NCBI RefSeq assembly: GCF_000150955.2
Contig: NC_011693.1
Coordinates: 428,047-492,046, forward strand
DNA: 64,000 bases
Source of the DNA: Phaeodactylum tricornutum CCAP 1055/1
Lineage: Eukaryota > Bacillariophyta > Bacillariophyceae > Surirellales > Neidiaceae
Direction: 5' to 3'
A program made the position numbers and the translations under genes. Positions 52,591-63,600 of this stretch are shown here, one piece after another. Positions within the stretch are counted from its first letter, which is position 1; each line of letters begins with the position of its first letter. The notes below the pieces were generated by a model. It saw only the letters and a list, made by a program, of their open reading frames with translations, made no database searches and was not told where the DNA came from.

Positions 52591-55434
52591 CTAAACAACG
52601 ACTGACTGAGAGTCGCACAAACGCTGGAGCAGGCGCCCACAGAGTTCCACGCTGCACTCGGACACGGCAAGTGCAAAGATCTTGGGAAGGTTGTCTACAA
52701 CATCGCCATTGCGTAGCACTCGGATAGCTGAAGGCAGCGAATAAGCAATGCATCTAGGGCGTGTAGACAAATACACAATGTGGATAGATGCCGTTCCGGG
52801 AAGCTCTACACTGATCATATGGCGATTTCCCACCGACTTCATTGTAACCTGATACACTCGGGAAATAGCATACACTTCCAGCACTACCTGATTGAGTCGC
52901 TGCTGAAAGATGCCGATGTGCTCTAGGGTGTCGATTGCGTCCCACATTGCTATACCGTTGGATCTTGAGAAAACGTTGGCATGCTCCTGTGCGAGAGCCT
53001 CATACAACCTGGCAGCCGTCGAATCTGAAGGGACGCTTCTAAAGCTCTGCAATGTAGGAAATATCTCAACGCGGACATCGTTTACCTCGAATTGTGTATC
53101 AGTGAAAACAGACAGCTGTGTCCCGGTTACGACACTAGCGAACTCGCAGCGACAAGGACCGGTAGTCCCCTGATTTGGAGCCCATTTGATTCTAAAAGGA
53201 GTGAGATGGTCTTGAACGCCCACCTTTGAAGCTATTTCTTTAGCGAAAACAAGATCGGCAACTAAATTCTGACGACGCATTTCCCTGGCGTAATCTTTGG
53301 CGTCTTGCAGCCTTGTCTCTAGCTGTTCGACGGCCTGACGACATTTGTCGAGAACTCGCTGGCTCCCACTTAGTTCGAAGTGCAAAAGCTTACTTGTACA
53401 AGTGGAAATTTCGCCGGCGCAAGCAACAATTTCTCTGTGGAGTCCTTTTGACTGTAATAGGATTGTATCCAGAATACGAGTCTCGAATTCCAACACCTCT
53501 TTTTCATATTGTCTTTTGAGATATCCAGGCAATCCGTGTCTTTGGTCGGAAAGACAAAGGTCATCATGGTTCCTTTGAAAATTCTGATTTGAGCTTTCGG
53601 CTTGGAATTCCTCAGTAACAAACTTTAGTATATCTTTGATACAAGTGAACGAATTAGAGAGCGCGTCCATCCAATCAAGGCTATCCTTTTTCGGGCTCGT
53701 TGTGTTGGAGTTGTCGAGTCGGGACAAATTACGTAGAGCAGTTTGAGGGTCAATGATCGAATAGACAAAGTCAACATGTGAAGGTGCGTCGAGGACGCTT
53801 TGCCATATGTTTGTCGCTGAAGGACTCTGCCTAATCCAAAACATAGGGCGATGAGTTTTGGAGGATACCACAGAAAACACAATGCACCGTTTCGGAGCTT
53901 CCAATACGTACCTTCAAATTCGCTAGACATACCGCCGTTTCACGAACATCGCGCACATCGTTGGGAGATTTATTGAACGATTTCATAAGATCGCTAGGGG
54001 AGCTTGAATCGTCTTCGGGGGAGGAGTGAGTACACTCTGCAATTTCTACCACAGGGGGTGACTGGACGGAAAGATTTGTCAGTCCCTGCAAACCTAACAT
54101 TTCCGGTGAATCAATCAAGGCCTGCTCCGGCGATTCGCTGACAACCTTGTTTTCTGGATACTCAACCTGCTCTGGAAGACATTCTAAAAGATTAATGGCC
54201 GTGCCTGAAGGAGAAAAAATACTGGAACGACGCCGATTGGTTTTGCGAGAAGGCGGTGCTGGCAGAGAAAACATCAGTTCCTCCTCGTCATCCTTGGCAT
54301 CTTCAAAGACGGCCACATTATCCCAATCATCATCCCATTCAGCCAGGACTGCGGCGTTGTCTTTGGTTTCTTGCGTAAGCTCCTCGGCATTGTTGTCCGG
54401 TTCCGGTGGGTCCAACGAGTATTTTCTGGAGGCCTCGTCCTCGGGGATTTCCGTCCACACTGGAGGTGGATCGTCAACGTAGTAGACAACGGCTTGAATG
54501 GAACCGAATTGTACTTTGCGATTGTGACTGACTGTTCTTTTGGGCTTATCGTCTGGCGACGATTTGGGTGTAGTGTAGCGCAAAGATTGGAAGCCGTTTC
54601 GCAGAGGTGTGTCATAATTTGTTTCCGTCCTTGCAGCGATTGTGTTTTCTACCTGCGGTCTCTTACTGAGATCGTCTGCGGAAGTTACCAAGCTACAGGG
54701 AGAGAAAACATGTGAGACTGTCTGGTCGTAAATTCTCAAACAGGAGCGTTCGATGGCAACGCAACTTACCATCCTTTCGTTGGCGGTAAACGCTGTGCGG
54801 ACCAAGCTCCCGAACATCCAGCCATCGAGTTGCTAGTATCGCCAAAGGCTTCGTGTGAGTCGTTCCCGTAAAGATGGGCCCAGTAGTATTCGATCTGCGC
54901 AAGAGGATCGAGTTGTCGGATAGATTTCCAAGGTTCTAGCTGAGTCAAATCCATCGGGGCCCAACGATCTTGTCGGCTGCTCTTAGGGTTCCGTGGACGA
55001 CCTCCCTTTTGAAAAAGCGAAATCCCTTGAATCGCATCTTCAGAAGCATTACGAGATGTTCCACCAATCGAATCAGTTTGGCGTTCGCATTGGTTCTCAT
55101 TATTGCACTTGAAAGGCGTGGCACGTCGACGTTTGTGACGATGCGTGGAAAGGTTGGATGGTAAGGCGTAAGGAGTAGCTGTTACTTCGATCGACGAAAG
55201 ATGCGGCGCTACTTCTTCCTCCTCGGGATCCAAGGAATCCCCGCTCGAATGGGAATAATGCGAGAAGTGCGAAGACTGTAGTGATAGTTCACAGTCAGTG
55301 GAATTCATTGCTGGATGGAGATTCGTGGACGACGTGCAATGGTGCGTCTCCGGGGTTGGCTGCGGTCGAGTCCTCGCAGGGTCTTGCGTTTCATCGAACG
55401 CCAAGCCTCGGACACGCTGAGTTTGAGAGGTCAT
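52591..55434 (-). CDS. Coiled-coil protein, possible KNL1/Spc105-like kinetochore scaffold
   Basis: Model: complement(52591..53826, 53912..54692, 54770..55434), 893 residues; introns of 85 and 77 nt, phases agree. Exon 1 is Ser-rich with a basic cluster (HRHKRRRATPFKC) and WAHLYGN. Exon 2 has a [KR]VxF-type motif (HNRKVQFGSIQAV), RRRSSIFSPSGTA and acidic stretches. Exon 3 begins with helices, then a coiled coil (about residues 610-700: LDKCRQAVEQLETRLQDAKD), then a beta-rich end with FRIKWAPNQG, FEVNDVRVEIFPTLQSF and YQVTMKSVGNRHMISVELPG. An N-terminal disordered region with PP1-docking and RRSS-I-F motifs, a central coiled coil and a C-terminal RWD-like fold is the KNL1/Spc105 layout. MELT repeats are not obvious, so the identity is tentative; structure is certain, name is not. 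Confidence 0.6.
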
Positions 55435-55857
55435 CGTCGTCCTGTCGGATATGAAATAGAGAGAGAATCGTGCCGATCGTCGAGTTGTCTGTTGTGTCTC
55501 TCACAGTCAGTCAGTGTCGGGCTGTGTTGTGTTCGGACTGGAGCCATTGTCATTGTGGTGGGAGAAAACGCTTCCATCTCGTCGGAGCGCGCGCCTACGA
55601 ATTATTTCGCTCGACTCCCGTTCCTTTGGGAATTCAAAAACAACGACATCTCTGTGCTCATTTTTATTATGTCGCTCGACATGAACATCCAATCGAAAAG
55701 AGCTCTGAGCTTATTTATGGATTTGCCGGACGCGCCGGAGATGCCATACGGAAAGTGCGAGGAATACATAGACAACAATGTTAGTCTTTTCTGACCGACA
55801 CAACATTTTCCTTCGCTTGATTGAGTTCCGGAGAAAGACGGGACAGTGTCCCCCACA
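55435..55857. other. Divergent intergenic region
   Basis: About 420 bases with TCACAGTCAGTCAGTG at 55501. Short frames that overlap the flanking genes lack support. Confidence 0.4.
55501..55509 (+). promoter_or_regulatory. TCACAGTCA element
   Basis: In plus orientation, 349 bases before the SET-gene ATG and 67 bases upstream of the divergent gene. Preceded by TGTCTC as in the 37303 and 37388 copies. Confidence 0.3.
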
Positions 55858-57594
55858 ATGCGTCGTCGTTCGACTCCTTTGCGGTGCCTTCCTTACCTTC
55901 TGGTAGCCCTACTCGTTCTGACTTCTATCGCGTTGGCGTTAGTTGATGATACCAACACACAAAGAGATTCGGTCGAGTCCAAACAACGCGTCAGTGAGAA
56001 AAAAGTGGACCACGCTCCAGTTTGTGACACCAAACAGCCAGTGCCCGACGAATGCGGCCTTGTATTGGCCCCATCCTCCTTACCGAACGCAGGATGGGGG
56101 ATTTTCTCTCTTCGTGATCGCATTCGGGGGACGCCGCTGCTTGCTGGAGACGTCGTTATTCAGCTCACGGACCCGAATGTCACACACGCCCAAAACATTC
56201 ACCGAATGCTCCACGACTATTTGTGGTCAGCCGAGGAGACGGGCGGATTTTATGAAGGCCGCGTCGTTGTTTCGTTACTACCTGGACCTGGAATGCTCGC
56301 GAACGGACTTGATGGGAACCGGCACAATGTAATACCCTTTGTTCCAGCCGTTGATGAGGGTGGATGCACGCGCTTGGATTCCCCCGGAGCCGGAGCCTTT
56401 ACGCACTATCACAACTACACTTTCTTTGTCCAGAAGCCTATTGCTGCAGGAAACGAAGTTTTTATCGATTACAGTGCCGATTGGCTAAAGGAGCGCAAAC
56501 AGAATTTTGTCCAGCCGGAAACAACTGTCGATTTGCGCCGCGACCTGGATTGGCTACGCGACCACGGGAAATGTCTCGATAATCTCAAGGGGGGACGCTC
56601 CCCAATTCCGCACGCAGGGAGGGGAGCATTTGCAGCTCGTCCACTGACAAAGGGAAGTATCGTGGCACCGGTACCGGTCCTACCTATTGCTAAGCGTGAA
56701 GCAATGGACATGACGAGCACCAAAACATACAACAACGTCATCGCCAAAAAACAACTACTTCTCAATTACTGCTTAGGACACCCAAAGTCATCTCTTTTGT
56801 TTTTGCCATACGGTCCAATGGTAAACCTTGTCAATCACGGGGGAAAGAAGGCCAATGTTAAACTGCAATGGTCGTCGTCACAGTTGCTAATCAACAGCAA
56901 AAACCAAAGCGAAATGACCTTGGAAGACGTTTGGGCGATGGAACAGTCAGGTTTATTGCTTGAACTCATCGCAATTCGTGACATTGCGTCAGACGAAGAA
57001 GTGTTGATGGATTACGGAGATGCTTGGGCGGAGGCGTGGGCAGAGCATTTGCTTTCGTGGAAGCCATTACCGGGTTCCGAGACCTACGCACCGTCTTACG
57101 TTCAAGACGACGCAATCAAAAGCTTGCGTCTGGATTCGGAGCTGAAGTTACACCCGTACCCAAACAATGTACTGACATCCTGCCTCTATCGCTATACTGG
57201 CAACGTCGGGAAATTGGAGGCGCCCACAGCAACCAGTAAAACCGACGTCGTAGCAACGGTACAGTGGAACATGACTAAAGGATTATTCCAGCCGATTAAC
57301 TTGAGGCCGTGCAGAGTATTAGAGCGTCGCCACGACAAGAGAAAAGGAACTCTTTTTACAGTACAAATTCACAATCGGTTTGGGCTACCAGAATCGCAGC
57401 GCATACCAAAGGGTATCGTGCATGTAGTGACGGATTTGCCTCGCAGGGCAATTCGGTTTTCGGACAAGATATTTACGACGGACCAGCATCTAGAAAATGC
57501 CTTTCGACACGAAATTGGAATTCCCGAAGAAATCTTCCCACTCAAGTGGATGGACTTTGCAAAGGAGGATAAAAGCGTCCTTCCCGAGTTTTGA
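55858..57594 (+). CDS. Secretory-pathway twin SET-domain protein
   Basis: 578 residues, single exon, ATG at 55858. A signal peptide (LPYLLVALLVLTSIALA) opens the protein. Two SET-like units follow. Unit 1 (about residues 65-210): LPNAGWGIFSLRDRI, LTDPNVTHAQNI, FVQKPIAAGNEVFIDYSADW. Unit 2 (about 250-400): PHAGRGAFAARPLTKGSIVA, then MVNLVNHGGKKANVKLQW (equivalent of the NHS-x-x-PN motif) and LIAIRDIASDEEVLMDYGDAW (equivalent of GEE-x-x-x-DY). Unit 2 has the more complete lysine-methyltransferase features; unit 1 lacks a clear NH motif. The C-terminal 170 residues form a further domain. SET proteins usually act in nucleus, cytosol or plastid, so a signal peptide is odd. The presequence has no ASAF motif, which argues for ER or beyond rather than plastid. 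Substrate unknown. Confidence 0.75.
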   Translation: MRRRSTPLRCLPYLLVALLVLTSIALALVDDTNTQRDSVESKQRVSEKKVDHAPVCDTKQPVPDECGLVLAPSSLPNAGWGIFSLRDRIRGTPLLAGDVVIQLTDPNVTHAQNIHRMLHDYLWSAEETGGFYEGRVVVSLLPGPGMLANGLDGNRHNVIPFVPAVDEGGCTRLDSPGAGAFTHYHNYTFFVQKPIAAGNEVFIDYSADWLKERKQNFVQPETTVDLRRDLDWLRDHGKCLDNLKGGRSPIPHAGRGAFAARPLTKGSIVAPVPVLPIAKREAMDMTSTKTYNNVIAKKQLLLNYCLGHPKSSLLFLPYGPMVNLVNHGGKKANVKLQWSSSQLLINSKNQSEMTLEDVWAMEQSGLLLELIAIRDIASDEEVLMDYGDAWAEAWAEHLLSWKPLPGSETYAPSYVQDDAIKSLRLDSELKLHPYPNNVLTSCLYRYTGNVGKLEAPTATSKTDVVATVQWNMTKGLFQPINLRPCRVLERRHDKRKGTLFTVQIHNRFGLPESQRIPKGIVHVVTDLPRRAIRFSDKIFTTDQHLENAFRHEIGIPEEIFPLKWMDFAKEDKSVLPEF

Positions 57595-58717
57595 AAAGGT
57601 GTAGGTGGTTAAGGCGCCGTATGTATGAATGGCACTACAGGGATAGAGGAACCGACGCGTCGACATTCTCTTCGTTGAAGACTTCAAAATTTGATGGGTG
57701 GATTCCAATTGTGTACGCTTCCTCAGCACCAGGTTTTAACGCCTCCTCCAGCATAAGGTCCATTGTAGAACTTTAACATCCGCTGGTTATTATTGATAGT
57801 TGACGAGTGACGGCTGCTAATGTAAGTGATTTGTATTGATGCCAGTCCACTTCTGCATCCCGGGGGTGGCAATTGCAAACATCAAAACGAATTCGATAGC
57901 GAGCGATGTTTTCACGATAGAGACCAATTGAATCAAAATGCTAGGCAAGGTGGTTGGTGTGATTGCTGTATGTGTCAGCTTCCTAATCCCAGCATCCTAA
58001 TAGAGGCAGCACATTTTATGCCGCATGGTTTAAAAACACTAACTGTAAAAAAGGAATTTTTGAAAATCCGTATGGTAGTCTGTCATTCCCCATCTTCGTT
58101 TATCCTCTGTAAAGTAAAGATAAGTCATTGTTTTACATTAAACAAAAATTCTCCAATGTCTGTTTTAGATGTAAACTATTTTTTGGGCAGTGAGTCTTGT
58201 TGTATCGGCGTCTATTTGACTGTCAGAACCAATATTTATAATGGCCGTACACGATTGGATAGAATCACATGCGCCTCTTTCTTGTAGATTGACGTAGAGT
58301 TACAGTTAACGCGCAAATGTATGAAAAAGAAAAGGGCTGTGCTGCGTGCTGTTTACAGTAAGCCTATTCTATGAGAGCGTGGAGAGCAGCGATTTTTTGT
58401 TCCTGCGTGATCTTCGCGCCCTCCCTCCCCCAAGCTTTCTCCAGGAAACCTTTCCTTCGAACCGTTCCCCGAAGAGAATTCACGTTTGTCCACAACATTT
58501 GACTGGATTTACATCTCAAATTATAATTCGGATTTCTTCATCTTCCCGAACCGTTTGCCGAGAGGAAGATTGGTGTTCGCAGCTGCTCAGAAAGTCAAGC
58601 AGCTGATTGCTCCGTCTTGTGTCCGGAGTGATTGACTGCGAGTCTTAATCCGCTATACACGTTCAGGCAAGAGCTCTTGAGCGCAATTTCTCGGTCCCGT
58701 TACATTGTGTTTTCAGC
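57595..58717. other. Intergenic, about 1.1 kb
   Basis: AT-rich. The open frame 57826-58287 has no early ATG and is Cys-rich by chance composition; I do not call it. The last 200 bases should be the leader of the SBF transporter. Confidence 0.45.
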
Positions 58718-60458
58718 ATGAACGATCTACGCTGGCTGCAAGACACGGCAGGAGAGGCAAATCAGCAAGAGAACGAGAGCACTGACACTTCTGCTGAGTC
58801 GAGCAAAAGCAATCAACTCGTCGGAGTCGTGTTATCAAATGTTTTTCTGTTCTTTCTAATTTTTGGACTGTCCGCGACTGTCGATGTCAAGAATATGAAG
58901 CGACAACTCACCAATAGATTCGCTATTGGCTGCGGTGTTGCAATGCAGTTTATTGTCATGCCACTGCTAGGGTTTGTCGCTGTCGTTTCCCTTCGAAACC
59001 AAGGTCTTTCCGAAGCTATGGGAGTTGCGTTGTTGGTTGTTACATCATCTCCTGGAGGATCCTACAGCAACTGGTGGTGTTCGACTTTTAATGCGGATCT
59101 GGCTTTGAGCGTTGCCATGACAACTGTTTCAAGCATACTCAGTATATGCTTGTTGGTACGTTCTTTTCCGACTGGTTTTGTGGGGACCACGTAATTGCTA
59201 CTCTGTTGTAAAAATTACAAGATCCACCTTCTTACCCTAAAACTGGTCTTCTAATGTTCCATTTTTAGCCCCTCAATCTCTTTCTATACACCTATCTGGC
59301 CTTTGGTATCACGGATAAGGACCAAGAGTCTGTAGTTGAAGCTTTGGATTTTGGAACTCTCTTCATAACACTTGGAATTGTACTCGGCGCCATTCTATCT
59401 GGTCTCGCAGCTGGCTATCGTTGGGACAACGCCACCTTTCACGTCTATGCCAATCGGTTTGGTACTATTTCGGGCATGTTACTCATCTTGTTCTCGGTTT
59501 TCTTTTCTTCGGGGGCCGATGGGGCTGAGTCTAATTTTTGGAGTCAACCTTGGGCCTTTTATTGGGAGTTGCCTTTCCTTGTTTGCTCGGTATCGCCCTC
59601 GCCAACATTATTGCTCGATCCGTGCGTTTAAGTCCACCGGAGACGGTTGCCATTTCGATCGAATGCTGCTATCAAAATACAGGCATTGCAACATCAGTGG
59701 CTATAACAATGTTTGATAATGTCGAAGAGAGGGCTCAGGCAGTTGCAGTCCCGTTATTTTACGGTATTATCGAAGCTGTGGTAATCGGCATTTACTGCAT
59801 TTGGGCCTGGAAAGTTGGCTGGACGAAGGCCCCCAAGGATGAGAATTTATGCCTTGTCATTGCGAGGACGTACGAAATCGATGAAATTGCTGCAAATGAC
59901 GAACCTCAGGATGAAGAATTCAACGGCAAAGAACAACTTGTAGAAGCCTCTAGCCCCATGGGTGCTCAAAAGGATAGTTGTTGCATGGAAGGATCAGGAG
60001 AAAGGGTGATCGAGCTGCATCAAGAGAACACTGAGAGGGACCGCCTTTACAATGAAGGTTCAGGCTTTTGGGCGAGAATATTTCCACCTATTCTGCTTCG
60101 AAAGCTCTCGTCTCTGTTGATGAATGGAGTTGAAGTTGACGAGAACTTGGAAGAGCAAGGAGACGGCGTTGATATCAAAGTCGAAGGAAATTTGTTGGCT
60201 CGAAGTCGATTAGGAACAGCTGAAACATCACTCTCATCGTCAGTATCCAGTCCGCCACATCGCTCTAGAACGGGCTCAAGCATGTCCATTGAGCAAGGTT
60301 GCCTAAACACGGACGACCCCTCAATACCATGTTTAACCGTTCCCGAAGACTCTGAACACGCCTTACCCGACCTACTACCCATGATCTCCTCGTCAACTGA
60401 GCACTATCTGGCTTCAGAAGACCTTCCTTATGCAAACAGAGCCGCTAAAGAGGAATAG
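58718..60458 (+). CDS. SLC10/SBF (bile acid:sodium symporter-like) transporter
   Basis: Model: 58718..59155, 59269..59496, 59544..60458; 526 residues. The SBF core is clear: LFFLIFGLSATVD, MQFIVMPLLGFVAVV, the family block LLVVTSSPGGSYSNWWC, and NADLALSVAMTTVSSILSIC, followed in exon 3 by LGLLLGVAFPCLLGIALANI and ECCYQNTGIATSVAITMF (the E-x-x-x-QN-x-G ion-site block). Exons 2 and 3 are in different frames. A 47-nt intron 59497-59543 with a CTAAT branch-like site restores the frame exactly; otherwise there is a frameshift here. The family carries organic anions with sodium. The 200-residue cytosolic tail is Ser/Glu-rich and atypically long. Substrate unknown. Confidence 0.8.
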
Positions 60459-60652
60459 ATGTTGTCGCGATAGCAACTTGTCACCGAAACGGACTCCCGG
60501 ACAAAACTACCTGAAGGTAGACCATACTACCTAATGATACTAGAAACCATTCTAAGCAGTGACCATAAAAATAAAGCATCAACAAACACGATCAGAGTAA
60601 CTAACTGCTAGTATTGCGACATATATATAAGCCTTCGCTATCATCGTATCAC

Positions 60653-63600
60653 CTATAGAACGCCTACGAAGTAGCGTTGATACCTATCGTACCAATCCGT
60701 CCTCCAATTCTCAATGCTCGCATCCACAAGCGAGTTGACGTACTCTTTACACGCACGATCATTCAAGTCCAGCCGGAACCGTTCACGAAGCTGCTGGATA
60801 GCATTGTCGGGTTGCCCACGGAAGCAATTTAGCTCCTCGTTGCCATTCTTGAGCATTTCAACCAATAATATAATTTCCATACAGTTACGACGAAGTGAAA
60901 TGAATGTGCGTACACACAACTCACGAAAGGTTCTGAAAAGACGGCTATCCGGCCCGTCCAACAGCTCCACAAAGTCTCGAGTCAATTTGAACGGAGCGCT
61001 CTCAAATCCAGTGTTATTCCCAGGTGAGCTTAAAAAAAAGAAACCGAAGTCAATATGAATGATGTGACCACGATTGTCTAACAAGATATTTCCGTTGTGT
61101 CGATCCTTTAGCTGCAAAAGGAAGCAAACAACTGAATATGCTGCGAGGCTTTCCACAAAATTAGCTTTAGCGTCTGCAAGCTCATTCGTTCCTTCTCCAT
61201 AATGCGAGGAAAAGAAGTCTTGAAGCCCGCTGTAATTTGGGTCGTTTCGTTTCAGTGAGTCAAGACTGATAGTGTCCGGTATTGCTTCGATAATGCCGGC
61301 AGAATCAGTCAAAGCAATAATCTCGTAGGGGCATAGCCAAACTGGGATTCGTTCCCGAGACAAGATTGCAGCCATACGATATATCAGCTGTGACGCAAGC
61401 TGCTCTTGACGCAAATCATCATTCGCTTTTATCAAAACAGGGAGCAAACGCCAACCTGGGTGCGTACCGTACACCGATTGTTTCCGCACACGCTCTTGTT
61501 TTGTCAACCAGCTTTCTCGAAAAACGACCGGTGGCTTCTTCAAATACTTTTCAGTCTGTGGTTCAAAGGCGGACTGTGGCAGTTTATTGCATTCCCTACG
61601 ACGTGATTTCGAAGGGGATGGTTCGATTTCAGCGTCTTCGTCATGATCGGACCCGTACTTGAGTGAAGAATTTGTGCCGCAATCTTCTTCCTTGTCGAAC
61701 CTACGGCGCACTGAAGAAGGCACACGGTCGCACCTCCGTTTCGGATTTGCCAAAGAAGTAGATTGTTCACCTAAATTCTGCGGAGATCCCCACTGGCCCA
61801 TTGATGCAAAAGACGCAGCGCTGCTACTTCGTGAAATAGCGTTTTGAGCCGACGCCCCCTCTTTTTCCATTTTTGCTTGCGACTGTGCAGAGATACCCTG
61901 TTCTTCATCATTGAGAGCATTGTTGGAAAGCTTTTGCGCTGGTGCGGGTTCCGCGCACACCTGCCCAACAAGTTTTTCACCCAGTGTCAAACTCTTCAAC
62001 TCCTCGCTGACGGTTCGATCACGAAACACGTTTAGACTGTCCTGAACCTGTGATTTCATCTTTCCTAGCGGTCCCTTGACCTTTTCTGAGACAGAATTTG
62101 TCACCCGGTCGATCAATGGTACTCGACGCAGTGGATCTCGATATCCACCACGCCACTCTTCAATGATTTCTGCTTCAGTAGTTTCAGTGCCTTCAAAAGC
62201 ATCGTCAGAGGACTGACTCGATGAACGCGCAAGCGTTCCTGCAATCGATCCTCCGGTATCCTCAGGGCCCTCTCGCTTATCTACACGTCTTGTCCGGCCC
62301 GGGAGGTGCTCCAAGAGCCCCCACCCCTGTGGTCGTCGACGGCGAGCGGCATAATCAACGACCTCCATGCAAATAATGCACGGAACTCGCTCCTTTGTAT
62401 GGATAGGGATACTCTCGTCGGCCACAATGCGCCACACTCTATGATAGACATTTTTGATCGGAATATAGGTGGCGTTGCATGGCAGTAACTCACACTCTAG
62501 TGCCATGAGTTGTTCCCTCATTCGTTGGCGCCTGTCCTCACGGGGTACATCAAATAGGGAATTGGCCAGATAAACTAAAGCGTCTAAGAACATGGGAGTT
62601 TTGTCAAATTGCTCCGTTTCGCATCCACGATCAGCGTGCCGTTCGATCGGTACCGAAAGTGACTTGGCTGTATCTAAAGGAAGAAAGCCGAATTTTCGTT
62701 TTGCGGAAAGACATTCCAAATGTTTTGTCGACGCGTCTCCGCTATTGGGATCTATTGGGATCGACCCATTCTCAATGGCTGCTGTCAAAGACGAATCAAC
62801 CCGCTGTGGCATATTCTTGCTCGGGCTCTCAAAATATTGGGTGGAGTTTGCTGAAGTTGCCTTGCTTTTGAAAGCAGCAGGATTTCCCGGATCGCTATCT
62901 TGTCCAAAGCCGAACTGAAGTATCCGAGCTGACTCTTCACCGAATCCTTTGACGCGTAGCATGAGCCGTTCAATCATGGCACGCTCCTCTGGTAACAATT
63001 TATCTGCAGATTGAAATTTAGGACGTGATGCAGTGGTTGGCATGCAGTCAATAACTTTATGTGGTGAAGAAGGTTTGTCCAAAAACTGTGAACCACCAAT
63101 GCTCAACAGTTGCGATTCCGAATTCTGGCGACTCATTCTAGGGGTTAACACTTCGGCTGGGGCTTCCAGAAACCAAGCCCTCAAAAACCAGTAGCAGCGA
63201 TGGGCAAACACAATGTTCTGTCCGCATTTTCTTAGAATCCACGCTTCTAGGTCAGACGAAGAATATAAAGCACCATGCAACAAGAACGACAACAATTGCG
63301 GAACGTAAAATGTAATGGAAGCGCCGTCGTCAATATCGAACACGTAATCCAACTTTCCATTCGCCAAGACATCATCATATGCAAAGAGCTGGAGCAACAC
63401 GCGAAACGGTGTAAGAGGTACCAGAGGATTTTGAAGCGAACGATGGTGCGACCGGTCAGTGTTCGACAAGGGCGCCGCAAAATCCTCCAAACGAGACGTC
63501 CACTCCGTTTTAGCCCGGTGTAATTTTGTCTGTAAGTCGACCAGAAAGTCTTTGCCTAGTTGTGAGTGTCCTAGTTTGAATTCATAAGACCGCGATACGA

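Noticed and set aside
57826-58287. 153-codon plus-strand frame rich in Cys
   Set aside because: Begins without an early ATG, has no domain or signal, and lies in AT-rich sequence between genes.
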